DNA from: a virus
Length of the DNA stretch: 28,416 nucleotides
Virus record (IMG/VR): IMGVR_UViG_3300030430_002165
Span: 1 to 28,416 of that record
Reading direction: 5' to 3' (one strand)
Positions 5,461-11,997 of the stretch are shown here, piece after piece. The translations under genes and the position numbers were made by a program. The notes under the pieces were generated by a model, which ran no database searches, was not told where the DNA came from, and saw only the letters and a list, made by a program, of their open reading frames with translations. How positions within the stretch are numbered: the stretch's first letter is position 1; every line of letters starts with the position of its first letter.

Positions 5461-5520
5461 AAAAAAATCACCAAAATTTCCAAAAAATTCCAAAAAAATT
5501 TTTAAATTTTATTTTTTTTC
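5461..5520. other. Phased A-tracts, bent or easily melted DNA
   Basis: Runs of A/T separated by CC at 5471-5472, 5480-5481 and 5490-5491, a spacing of 9-10 nt, so the A-tracts face one side of the helix. The following 100 nt are almost pure A/T. Together with the adjacent pentamer array this resembles iteron plus unwinding element of replication origins; no initiator gene is visible here. Confidence 0.4.
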
Positions 5521-5564
5521 AAATAATTTTTTTTAAAAATAATCAATAAAATATAACTTTTTTA

Positions 5565-5594
5565 TTGTAATACTTGCTACTTATATGATATAAA
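5565..5594 (+). promoter_or_regulatory. Possible promoter of the ArdC cargo
   Basis: TTGTAA (5565-5570), 18 nt, TATAAA (5589-5594). It lies 33 nt before the ATG at 5627. The surrounding DNA is so AT-rich that the match is only suggestive, but the preceding terminator implies that a new promoter is needed. Confidence 0.35.
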
Positions 5595-5626
5595 AAATAT
5601 ATATTAACTTAAGAAAAGGAATCACT

Positions 5627-5899
5627 ATGAACAAGATTGATACAAAATTTGAACAATTTGAAATTAAAAAGAAAATTGCTCAATACACATATGATGAGCT
5701 CAAAGAAGAAGCAAAAGAAGCAATAGCAAAATTTGAGTCACATAAAAAATATTGTTTAAAAGAAGGACTTGCTTATTTTGATATCAAATATGAAAGAAGA
5801 GTTAAAACAAAAAAAGAATTAGAAGAACTTTCACAAGATATACAGAATCAAATTTTCAATGAAAGAGCACCAAGAAAAACTTTTACATTCAAAAAATAA
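5627..5899 (+). CDS. Small coiled-coil protein upstream of ArdC
   Basis: A 90-residue, highly charged helical protein: IAQYTYDELKEEAKEAIAKFESHKKY (split by the heptad-like A/L/I positions 18-43), then a second helix around TKKELEELSQDIQNQIF. The C-terminus is basic (RAPRKTFTFKK). ATG 5627 follows AAAAGGAATCACT. No domain recognised. It is separated from ArdC only by a hairpin, so the two are probably one transcript with differing downstream expression. It might assist or regulate ArdC, but this rests on position only. Confidence 0.6.
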   Translation: MNKIDTKFEQFEIKKKIAQYTYDELKEEAKEAIAKFESHKKYCLKEGLAYFDIKYERRVKTKKELEELSQDIQNQIFNERAPRKTFTFKK

Positions 5900-5904
5900 A
5901 CTAA

Positions 5905-5926
5905 AGGGAGTCATATTTGACTCCCT
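5905..5926 (+). other. Intercistronic hairpin
   Basis: Perfect inverted repeat GGGAGTCA-TATT-TGACTCCC (5906-5925, plus one flanking A-T pair). No T-run follows, so it is not a full intrinsic terminator; it more likely attenuates, stabilises the upstream mRNA, or is a processing site between the 90-aa gene and ArdC. Confidence 0.7.
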
Positions 5927-5953
5927 ATAACTTAAACTTAAGGATATAAAAAA

Positions 5954-6886
5954 ATGAAAACTCAAGAACATATAAAAAATCTAGATAATGCAATTATTAA
6001 ATTATTAGAAGAATATCAAAAGAATCCAGATAAAAGCAAAAGTTTGATTCCTTGGCTCAACGTCAACATTGCGACTCCTAGAAATGCAATTACTGGAGAG
6101 TCATACAATGGGGTAAATATATTAAGTGTGATTTTTAATTGTTATAATCAAAATTTAAATTCAAATTATGCTTATTGCTTAATTAGTTTTATTCAAGCTA
6201 ATGAATTAGGTTTAACAATAAAAAAAGGTTCAAAAGCAATTCCTATTTTTAATCATGGTACTTACATAAAAAAAAATGAAGAAACAAAAGAAGAAGAAAG
6301 AAAAAAATATTTTAGACATTATAATATGTTTTCATTGGAGCAAATAGAAAATATAGAAAACCATTTAGATTTATTTCCAAATTTAAATTTTAATTATGAT
6401 AAGTTAAAAGAAAATTTTATTAAAAATAGTTTAATCGAATCTTTTGTTTTTAATAGTCAAATTAATATAGAATATAAATTAAGTAATAAGGCTTGTTATA
6501 TTCCAAGCAAAGATATTATTATTATGCCAGAGTCTAAGCAATTTGAAACAGTCGAATCTTATTACAATGTTTTATTCCATGAGATGATTCATGCTACAGG
6601 AAGCAAAAAAAGATTAAATAGAGAGTTGAGTCAACAACTCCAGAAATATGCATTTGAAGAGTTAATTGCAGAAATAGGTGCAATTATTTTATGTATGGAA
6701 TTTAACGTCACTAATTCAATTAATAAAGATTCTATTAAATACATTGATAGTTGGATTAAAGCTTTAAAAGATAATAAAAATTCTATTACTATTTCAAAAG
6801 CTTTCAGATTCTCAAGTAAAGCATCTAATTATTTACTAGAATTAAATAAAGAAAAAATTAATGTAAAAGAATTGGAGTCGGTATGA
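5954..6886 (+). CDS. ardC: ArdC-type antirestriction protein (ssDNA-binding domain plus zincin metallopeptidase domain)
   Basis: A 310-residue protein with the two ArdC modules. N-terminal domain: PWLNVNIATPRNAITGESYNG (split; residues 33-53) is the conserved PW...PRNAxTGxxYxGxN signature of the ssDNA-binding ArdC/TraC domain, with GLTIKKGSKAIPIF (86-99) typical of the same domain. C-terminal domain: FHEMIHATG (208-216), a zinc HExxH with H209, E210 and H213, followed by KRLNREL and FEELIAEIGA (234-243), which supplies the acidic third-ligand region. Known: ArdC protects incoming DNA from restriction, originally in conjugative plasmids. Length and domain order are normal. It sits in a terminator-bounded unit, like a cargo gene. 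The start ATG 5954 has AAGGATATAAAAAA upstream. Confidence 0.93.
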   Translation: MKTQEHIKNLDNAIIKLLEEYQKNPDKSKSLIPWLNVNIATPRNAITGESYNGVNILSVIFNCYNQNLNSNYAYCLISFIQANELGLTIKKGSKAIPIFNHGTYIKKNEETKEEERKKYFRHYNMFSLEQIENIENHLDLFPNLNFNYDKLKENFIKNSLIESFVFNSQINIEYKLSNKACYIPSKDIIIMPESKQFETVESYYNVLFHEMIHATGSKKRLNRELSQQLQKYAFEELIAEIGAIILCMEFNVTNSINKDSIKYIDSWIKALKDNKNSITISKAFRFSSKASNYLLELNKEKINVKELESV

Positions 6887-6948
6887 TAAAAGATATTTCA
6901 GGATTAATAATTATTATATTAATTTTTATTACTTGTTTACATATATAA
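6883..6948 (+). CDS. 21-residue hydrophobic membrane peptide coupled to ArdC
   Basis: The reading frame MIKDISGLIIIILIFITCLHI starts inside the ArdC stop (ATGA overlap at 6883-6886) with GGAG 6 nt upstream, and ends 23 nt before a terminator. Residues 6-20 are almost entirely Ile/Leu/Phe, long enough for one membrane span, with a Cys at 18 and His at 20. No family recognised. The size and hydrophobicity resemble small membrane toxins or phage inner-membrane effectors, but nothing shows that function. Chance is possible in such AT-rich DNA; the RBS and ATGA coupling argue against it. Confidence 0.5.
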   Translation: MIKDISGLIIIILIFITCLHI

Positions 6949-6970
6949 AATTTAAAACAAAAGAAGAAAG

Positions 6971-6999
6971 AAAGAGTCATAATATGGCTCTTTTTTTTT
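6971..6999 (+). terminator. Rho-independent terminator after the ArdC unit
   Basis: Stem AAAGAGTCAT (6971-6980) pairs with ATGGCTCTTT (6984-6993), ten pairs including one G-U, loop AAT, followed by T-run to 6999. It ends the transcript carrying ArdC and the 21-residue peptide. The gene-free DNA up to 7189 then holds a two-copy TCGGA element (7029-7039), a C7T6 run, and the XRE promoter. Confidence 0.85.
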
Positions 7000-7125
7000 G
7001 TAGGTATCCAGAGTCTTTTTTTCAAAAATCGGAATCGGATTTATTAAAATATAGACCCCCCCTTTTTTGCAAGTGTGCATATACTTACACCTACACCATG
7101 TTCCCCACAAACAAAAACAAATGAT

Positions 7126-7155
7126 TTGACAATAAAATGTAAGTCGTGCTAGTTT
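7126..7155 (+). promoter_or_regulatory. Promoter of the XRE regulator gene
   Basis: TTGACA (7126-7131) is a perfect -35. The -10 is poorer: TAGTTT at 7150-7155 with an 18-nt spacer. It is the only candidate between the preceding terminator and the ATG at 7190, whose RBS is AGAGAGGATAG. Confidence 0.5.
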
Positions 7156-7167
7156 GCATTACTTACA
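7138..7167. promoter_or_regulatory. Operator-like inverted repeat over the XRE promoter
   Basis: TGTAAGT (7138-7144) and its exact inverse ACTTACA (7161-7167) flank the -10 region, 16 nt apart; a further ACTTACA occurs at 7083-7089. Half-sites placed over a promoter next to an XRE gene suggest autorepression. This is inferred from layout. Confidence 0.5.
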
Positions 7168-7189
7168 ACATTTTAAGAGAGGATAGATA

Positions 7190-7564
7190 ATGAAATATAG
7201 AGATTTTGATAAGAAAGGTGAGATAGATCACGTTGAATTGAAGAAAATACGCAAAGAAATGAGTTTGACACAAGATTTGATGGCTGACCGACTTGGGATG
7301 AGCAAGAGGATGTATTGTTTGTATGAGAGTGGCGAGATTAAAATCCCTGTAAGGGTTGATATTGCGTTGGGTGTGAAGAAGTTTATGCCAGTTGACATGA
7401 GTGCTTTTGAAAAGGAGAGGATACAGAGGTTAATTAATGGGATTGACAAGTATAAAGCTGGTAATTTTTCAAAATTAAGTAAAGAGGAATTAGATTTGGA
7501 TTATATTTTAAAGATTTTGAGGCAATGTGGTGATGAATTTAAGAATATATTAACAAAAACATAA
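7190..7564 (+). CDS. XRE-family helix-turn-helix transcriptional regulator
   Basis: A 124-residue protein with an N-terminal Cro/CI-type HTH: ELKKIRKEMSLTQDLMADRL (residues 17-36) followed by GMSKRMYCLYESGEIKIP, giving the expected L/T-Q-x-x-(L/M)-A-x-x-x-G-x-S...YE-x-G pattern. The C-terminal half (KERIQRLINGIDKYKAG...) is helical and may oligomerise; there is no RecA-cleavable LexA/CI peptidase domain. It lies alone between two promoters and beside operator-like repeats, so it is likely to repress its own promoter and perhaps the late or small-RNA promoters to its right. It may be a switch regulator or simply control timing; no integrase is in view. Confidence 0.9.
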   Translation: MKYRDFDKKGEIDHVELKKIRKEMSLTQDLMADRLGMSKRMYCLYESGEIKIPVRVDIALGVKKFMPVDMSAFEKERIQRLINGIDKYKAGNFSKLSKEELDLDYILKILRQCGDEFKNILTKT

Positions 7565-7570
7565 AACGAG

Positions 7571-7599
7571 TTGACAAAATTATTAGATTCGTTTAGAAG
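7571..7599 (+). promoter_or_regulatory. Promoter of a candidate small RNA
   Basis: TTGACA (7571-7576), 17 nt, TAGAAG (7594-7599): perfect -35 and 4/6 -10 with ideal spacing, starting 7 nt after the XRE stop codon. Transcription would start near 7606 and meet a terminator at 7690 without passing a convincing ORF. Confidence 0.55.
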
Positions 7600-7605
7600 T
7601 TAGGT

Positions 7606-7690
7606 ATCCTTAAGATGATAATTTAGTCAAAATTACATTGATGTTTTAAAGGGGGAGAGTTTTTGCTAGATTCCTTTCCCCTTTTTTTTT
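7606..7690 (+). ncRNA. Candidate small RNA of about 85 nt
   Basis: A unit with a good promoter (7571-7599), no plausible coding frame, and an intrinsic-type terminator made by AAAGGGG (7648-7654) and CCCCTTT (7678-7684) followed by a T-run. The 5' half is A/T-rich and unstructured by eye (TAAGATGATAATTTAGTC), as in base-pairing regulators. Alternatively it is just an untranslated leader with an attenuator for the late operon. Exact 5' end is not known. Confidence 0.4.
7648..7690 (+). terminator. Terminator/attenuator before the late promoter
   Basis: AAAGGGG pairs with CCCCTTT across a loop of 23 nt, and nine Ts follow (7682-7690). The loop is longer than usual, so efficiency is uncertain. 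It separates the regulator region from the late promoter that begins 4 nt later. Confidence 0.6.
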
Positions 7691-7693
7691 ATA

Positions 7694-7722
7694 TTGACAT
7701 GATTCTTATAATAATTTAAAAC
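7694..7722 (+). promoter_or_regulatory. Likely late promoter
   Basis: TTGACA (7694-7699), 17 nt, TAAAAC (7717-7722), a perfect -35 with a 4/6 -10; a consensus TATAAT at 7707-7712 is too close to that -35 to be its partner. It would start the structural operon with a leader of about 185 nt before the ATG at 7913. Confidence 0.5.
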
Positions 7723-7733
7723 AATATCATTGT

Positions 7734-7758
7734 GTTTATCTAGACAGTTTATCTAGAC
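7734..7758. repeat. 12-bp tandem direct repeat in the late leader
   Basis: GTTTATCTAGAC occurs at 7734-7745 and 7747-7758, one base apart, just downstream of the predicted -10. Each copy holds the palindrome TCTAGA. Thirteen-bp periodicity just past a promoter suggests an operator or activator site. Confidence 0.75.
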
Positions 7759-7759
7759 G

Positions 7760-7832
7760 ATGGAAGAGGACTATACATCATTGTTTCTACCTAATCAAAA
7801 CTTCATTTTTTTTAAAAAAAGTCCTCTTCCAT
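7760..7832 (+). other. Long-range 13-bp perfect stem in the late operon leader
   Basis: ATGGAAGAGGACT (7760-7772) is exactly complementary to AGTCCTCTTCCAT (7820-7832), with a 47-nt A/T-rich loop. No T-run follows the 3' arm, so it is not a simple terminator. The gene-free stretch 7565-7912 therefore holds two promoters, a terminator, a direct repeat and this stem. Possible roles are antitermination, mRNA stabilisation or a protein-binding leader. A weak 31-codon frame starts at 7760 but has no RBS. Confidence 0.7.
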
Positions 7833-7912
7833 TAATTTCAAGAAAATGTTTGTAAAAAATAAAATTTTGTTTTATCTTCTGAAGAATTATATCTTAATTT
7901 GGAGATAAATTC

Positions 7913-10516
7913 ATGGTGACACCGACAGATCCCAACATTACGAGTAACAAATCGCAAGTTCCGATGGCTACGGACATGAATAGGCGTATGGGTTTTAATA
8001 ATTTTATGAGGGAAGTTCAGGGAGCAGTACCAACGATGCCATATGTTGCTCCAGAGATGCCGAATGTGTTGCCAGAGGTTGCTCCGATGGTACAAAGTCC
8101 GTTTTTACCGATGAATGTACCTATGCAACCACCTATGCAAACGGCTGTTTTACCACCTTTAGGTTCATTGCCTTCATCGAGGGGTATGGGAAGTGGGTTA
8201 GGTTCACAGCCGATGGGCATGGCGACACCCATGCAACCTGTTATGATGCAGAATGGGGGAAGTGTAAATTATAAGGGTACACAGATAACGGAAGAACAGA
8301 AAGAATTTGCAGATGCATTGAACAAAGCAAAAACCTTATTTGGTGATACATCCACTTTTAGATATGGTGTAGGTGGTCAAAAAAAGGGTGACATTGTTTC
8401 TTTTGACGATGGAAGGACATTAACGAAAAGGGGTGGCAATGTTACGATAACTAATCCAGAGGGTGAAGTTGTTGATACATTCAAAGCTGGTACTTTGGGT
8501 GAGGCATTAGGTGATTTTAGACAAGGATTAACGCAAGATTTAATTGAGAGTTATGGTGGTGTTGACGATCCGACAGTAAGTGCAGTTTTAGATGCAGATG
8601 AGAGGTTTGCAAAAAAAAGAAGAAAAGAGCTAACTGATACAGCATTTGGAAAAACAGGAGGTACTGGTAGTTTTCTTGGTGATTTAAAATTAGCTGGTCA
8701 AGATATTTTTGATTTAATAACAACTGGTGATCCGTTAGGAACGCCAAGAGTGCCAAGTGGAGCAATATCCTCTGCAACTAAACCTATATCAAGACCTTTA
8801 TTCCCATCTGATGAAATTACTTCGACAACAACCATAAATCCATTTTCTGGTCCGTACCAAGATGAAATTTTAAGGCAAATAACTAAAACACCAGATGAAA
8901 TAATCACTACTCCATTTGGAGAGAATCAATTAACATTTACAGATCCTTCTTTTTTTCCACCCACAGGTGCAATGAGTCCTCCTCCTAGTGGTACAGCAAT
9001 TTTTGCAGGAGGATCACCATTTCCAACAGATGCGATGAGTCCTTTTCCTAGTGGTACAGCAAATTTTACAGAGGGATCTCCATTTGCACAACCTAATTTT
9101 GGAGAGGGGATAACATATACAGAACCTTTTGGATATCCATCTAATTTTAATCAATTAGCTGATTTTGTTAGTATTATTAATGAAAGAGATCCAACTAAAG
9201 CTCCTTTATCTGAGGAGGACCAAAAAAAAGTTGAAAAATTAACTGAAGAATTAACTGGTGTTGGTCCACAAGATATTAATTTTAATACACCTGGTAATGT
9301 TGTTATATCAGGAGGGGGAATGTTCCCTGAAGGAACTATTTTTGAAGAAACTTTACCAACTTTAAACATAAGTGATGCAATTTCAAATATAGTTCCTCAA
9401 GCAGGAGCATCAACAGTTGCTGTTCCATCAACTTTAAGTGGTATAGGAGTATCACCTCCCTCTCCATCAGTTAGTGCTCCATCTTTTCCAAATATTTCAG
9501 CTGCAATAAATTTTCCCTCTGTTTCTCCCTCTAATATTTTAGGTGGAATAGGGCAATTTGTAAGAAGATTACCTGGTGTTAATGTACTTAGCACTGCTTT
9601 AAGTCCAACCCAGATGGGAGATGCAACTTTACCAGATGCTTTGTTTGAAAATTTTGCAGCTACAGCAGGATCTGTTCCTGGAGCTATATCTTTAGCTCCA
9701 ACTGCTGATGTAACTGCACCATTTTCACCAACTGATGTTGGCTCTGCTATTGGAACATCTGGTCAAACTGACTTAACAGAAAACGTGCCTTTGTTTTTTC
9801 CTGCTTTTCAAGGATTAACAACACCTTTCACTAATGTAGATACAATTACTGGTTTAACTCCTTCTCCAACAGTAGATGATATAGGAGTTGCACAACCAAG
9901 ACCATTTGTTGCTCCATTTCCAACAGTAGATGACATAGGAGTTGCTGCACCAAGTACGATAAATGTTGGAAATTTATCAACTAGTGAAGTTCAAGATGCA
10001 TTAGATACTTTTATAGCTGCAAACCCTGATTTAGCTAAAACAGGATCATTGGTTGGCACAAGTGCAACTGATACAACTGGATTATTTGCAGATACAGCAC
10101 CATCTGCACCTCCACCAGTTCCGACACCAGTTCCTATTCCAACGCCTACTCCATCTCCTATTCCACTCCCACCAGAAGGTGTAGATCCTGTATCGCCACC
10201 CCCAGAGATAGCAATACCATCTGAACCTTTAGTTCCAGAACAACTAGATACTTTACCTCCACAACAAGTAGGTCCGTTACCATCTCAAATAATTATACCT
10301 GATCCAGAGCCTGCAACTTCTCCAGTTGATACTTCAGATACAGGACAACAAGTTGTTGAAACTGTTGGAGGAAGTGCGACTCAACCAGTTTTTGAAGATC
10401 CAGTGTTTAGAAGAAGAGTAAGTGGTGAAGTAGAAGGTTTACGATTTACACCAATCGAAGGTGTTTCAAGCACTTTAAATGAAGCTGCAGATGATTTTTT
10501 AAATTCATTCGTTTGA
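7913..10516 (+). CDS. Large proline/threonine-rich protein, probably virion-associated
   Basis: An 867-residue protein of low complexity. Residues 1-120 are Met/Pro-rich (PMVQSPFLPMNVPMQPPMQT), 120-260 form a more ordered charged region (KGTQITEEQKEFADALNKAK, RFAKKRRKELTD), and 280 onward is Pro/Ser/Thr/Ala-rich. Internal duplications are visible: AMSPPPSGTAIFAGGSPFPT against AMSPFPSGTANFTEGSPFAQ near 355-400, and SPTVDDIGVAQP against FPTVDDIGVAAP near 655-680. A Pro-rich spacer (PTPVPIPTPTPSPIPLPP) lies near 740. No enzyme motif or signal peptide. It is the first gene of the late operon, directly before TerL; marine phages often have such an unassigned protein there. ATG 7913 has TTGGAGATAAATTC upstream. 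An internal or ejected virion protein is a guess. Confidence 0.7.
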   Translation: MVTPTDPNITSNKSQVPMATDMNRRMGFNNFMREVQGAVPTMPYVAPEMPNVLPEVAPMVQSPFLPMNVPMQPPMQTAVLPPLGSLPSSRGMGSGLGSQPMGMATPMQPVMMQNGGSVNYKGTQITEEQKEFADALNKAKTLFGDTSTFRYGVGGQKKGDIVSFDDGRTLTKRGGNVTITNPEGEVVDTFKAGTLGEALGDFRQGLTQDLIESYGGVDDPTVSAVLDADERFAKKRRKELTDTAFGKTGGTGSFLGDLKLAGQDIFDLITTGDPLGTPRVPSGAISSATKPISRPLFPSDEITSTTTINPFSGPYQDEILRQITKTPDEIITTPFGENQLTFTDPSFFPPTGAMSPPPSGTAIFAGGSPFPTDAMSPFPSGTANFTEGSPFAQPNFGEGITYTEPFGYPSNFNQLADFVSIINERDPTKAPLSEEDQKKVEKLTEELTGVGPQDINFNTPGNVVISGGGMFPEGTIFEETLPTLNISDAISNIVPQAGASTVAVPSTLSGIGVSPPSPSVSAPSFPNISAAINFPSVSPSNILGGIGQFVRRLPGVNVLSTALSPTQMGDATLPDALFENFAATAGSVPGAISLAPTADVTAPFSPTDVGSAIGTSGQTDLTENVPLFFPAFQGLTTPFTNVDTITGLTPSPTVDDIGVAQPRPFVAPFPTVDDIGVAAPSTINVGNLSTSEVQDALDTFIAANPDLAKTGSLVGTSATDTTGLFADTAPSAPPPVPTPVPIPTPTPSPIPLPPEGVDPVSPPPEIAIPSEPLVPEQLDTLPPQQVGPLPSQIIIPDPEPATSPVDTSDTGQQVVETVGGSATQPVFEDPVFRRRVSGEVEGLRFTPIEGVSSTLNEAADDFLNSFV

Positions 10517-10517
10517 T

Positions 10518-11993
10518 ATGGAAGACATAAGTGATTTTGCTGAATATTTAACAAATGAGGAGCTAAAAAAAATAGCTCCTATGATTGATAGGTTAAATTT
10601 ATTAGAAGACAGAAAAAAAAGAGAAGATAATTTTTTAGAATTTGTAAAGTTTGTCTGGCCACAATTTATTCAAGGAAATCATCATAAAATTTACGCACAA
10701 AAACTTCAAGACGTTGCAGATGGTAAAATTAATCGTCTTATTATTAATATGCCTCCAAGACATACGAAGTCTGAATTTGCGTCTTATTTATTTCCTGCAT
10801 GGCTTATGGGTAAAAAACCCAATAAGAAGATTATACAAGCAACTCACACGGCAGAATTGGCTGTTGGGTTTGGTCGAAAAGTTAAAAACCTTATTGATGA
10901 TGAGCAATTTCGTGATGTTTTTCCTCATGTTAAACTGGCAACAGATGCGAAAGCGTCTGGCAGATGGTCTACTTCAAGTGGTGGGGAGTATTATGCAGTG
11001 GGTGTCGGTGGTGCTCTTGCTGGGCGTGGTGCTGATTTGTGTATTATTGATGATCCTGTTTCCGAGCAGGACGCATTAAGTCCAACAGCATTAGATAACA
11101 TTTATGAATGGTACACCTCTGGTCCTCGACAGCGTTTACAACCAGGTGGTGCATTAATTATTGTTATGACACGTTGGAGTATTCGTGATTTAACAGCAAA
11201 AGTTTTACAAAAACAAAGCGAAGTGGGAGCTGACAAATGGGAAATAGTAGAGTTTCCAGCCGTTATGCCCTCTGGAAAGCCGTTATGGGGTGAATTTTGG
11301 AGTTTAGAGGAATTAGATAGTGTAAAAGCCTCTATTCCTATTTCTAAATGGAATGCTCAATATATGCAGAACCCTACAGCCGAAGAGGGAGCAATCATTA
11401 AACGAGAGTGGTGGAATATGTGGGAGCAAGATGATCCCCCTCATTGTAGTTATGTTATTCAAAGTTATGATACTGCATTTAGTAAATCAGATAGAGCTGA
11501 TTATAGTGCAATAACAACATGGGGTGTTTTTACACCAGTTGAAGGAGAAGCTGAAGCAATAATTTTACTTGATTCTATTCGAGGTCGTTGGGATTTTCCA
11601 GAATTAAAGGAAAAAGCACATGAATTAAATGAATTATATGATCCAGATATGATCTTGATTGAACAGAAGGCAAGTGGTATGCCTTTAACACAGGAGTTAA
11701 GACGCATGGGTATTCCTGTTACACCTTTTACACCAAGTAGAGGTGCTGATAAGTTTACTCGTATGAATGCGTGTGCTCCTATATTTGAGAGTGGTATGGT
11801 TTGGCGACCAGATACTAATTTTGCTGATGAAGTTGTGGAAGAGTGTGCTTCATTCCCTAACGGAGAACACGATGACTTAGCTGATAGTATGACTCAAGCC
11901 ATACTAAGATTTAGACAGGGAGGTTTCTTGATAACACCATCAGATTATGACGATGATTATCAATGGAAGTCTAGAAAAAAGGAGTATTATTAA
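10518..11993 (+). CDS. terL: Terminase large subunit (TerL)
   Basis: A 491-residue ATPase/nuclease that drives DNA packaging through the portal. ATPase domain: Walker A-like MPPRHTKS (78-85), adenine/Q-region upstream, Walker B LCIIDDP (174-180), and coupling motif MTRW (217-220). Nuclease domain (RNase H-like): SYDTAFSK with D318, MILIEQKASG with E382, and GEHDDLADS with D452/D453, the three acidic metal-binding positions. Length is normal. It starts 1 nt after the preceding stop codon without its own clear RBS, so it is probably translated by re-initiation. A small terminase subunit is not recognisable in the window; it may be the upstream protein, outside the window, or very divergent. Confidence 0.97.
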   Translation: MEDISDFAEYLTNEELKKIAPMIDRLNLLEDRKKREDNFLEFVKFVWPQFIQGNHHKIYAQKLQDVADGKINRLIINMPPRHTKSEFASYLFPAWLMGKKPNKKIIQATHTAELAVGFGRKVKNLIDDEQFRDVFPHVKLATDAKASGRWSTSSGGEYYAVGVGGALAGRGADLCIIDDPVSEQDALSPTALDNIYEWYTSGPRQRLQPGGALIIVMTRWSIRDLTAKVLQKQSEVGADKWEIVEFPAVMPSGKPLWGEFWSLEELDSVKASIPISKWNAQYMQNPTAEEGAIIKREWWNMWEQDDPPHCSYVIQSYDTAFSKSDRADYSAITTWGVFTPVEGEAEAIILLDSIRGRWDFPELKEKAHELNELYDPDMILIEQKASGMPLTQELRRMGIPVTPFTPSRGADKFTRMNACAPIFESGMVWRPDTNFADEVVEECASFPNGEHDDLADSMTQAILRFRQGGFLITPSDYDDDYQWKSRKKEYY

Positions 11994-11997
11994 AGAG

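Noticed and set aside
5277-5483. Minus-strand frame with IRSDP-type repeats
   Set aside because: It is only the TCGGA DNA array read in reverse, plus AT-rich DNA; no RBS.
6933-7124. 63-codon plus-strand frame after ArdC
   Set aside because: It runs through the terminator hairpin and T-run and a homopolymeric C/T stretch, with no RBS; chance frame.
7760-7855. 31-codon frame beginning at the 5' arm of the late-leader stem
   Set aside because: No ribosome binding site before the ATG, and the sequence is better explained by the paired stem; kept only as a possible leader peptide.
7565-7912. attP site for integration
   Set aside because: An XRE regulator and repeats are present, but no integrase or excisionase is in the window and no tRNA-like core was seen.
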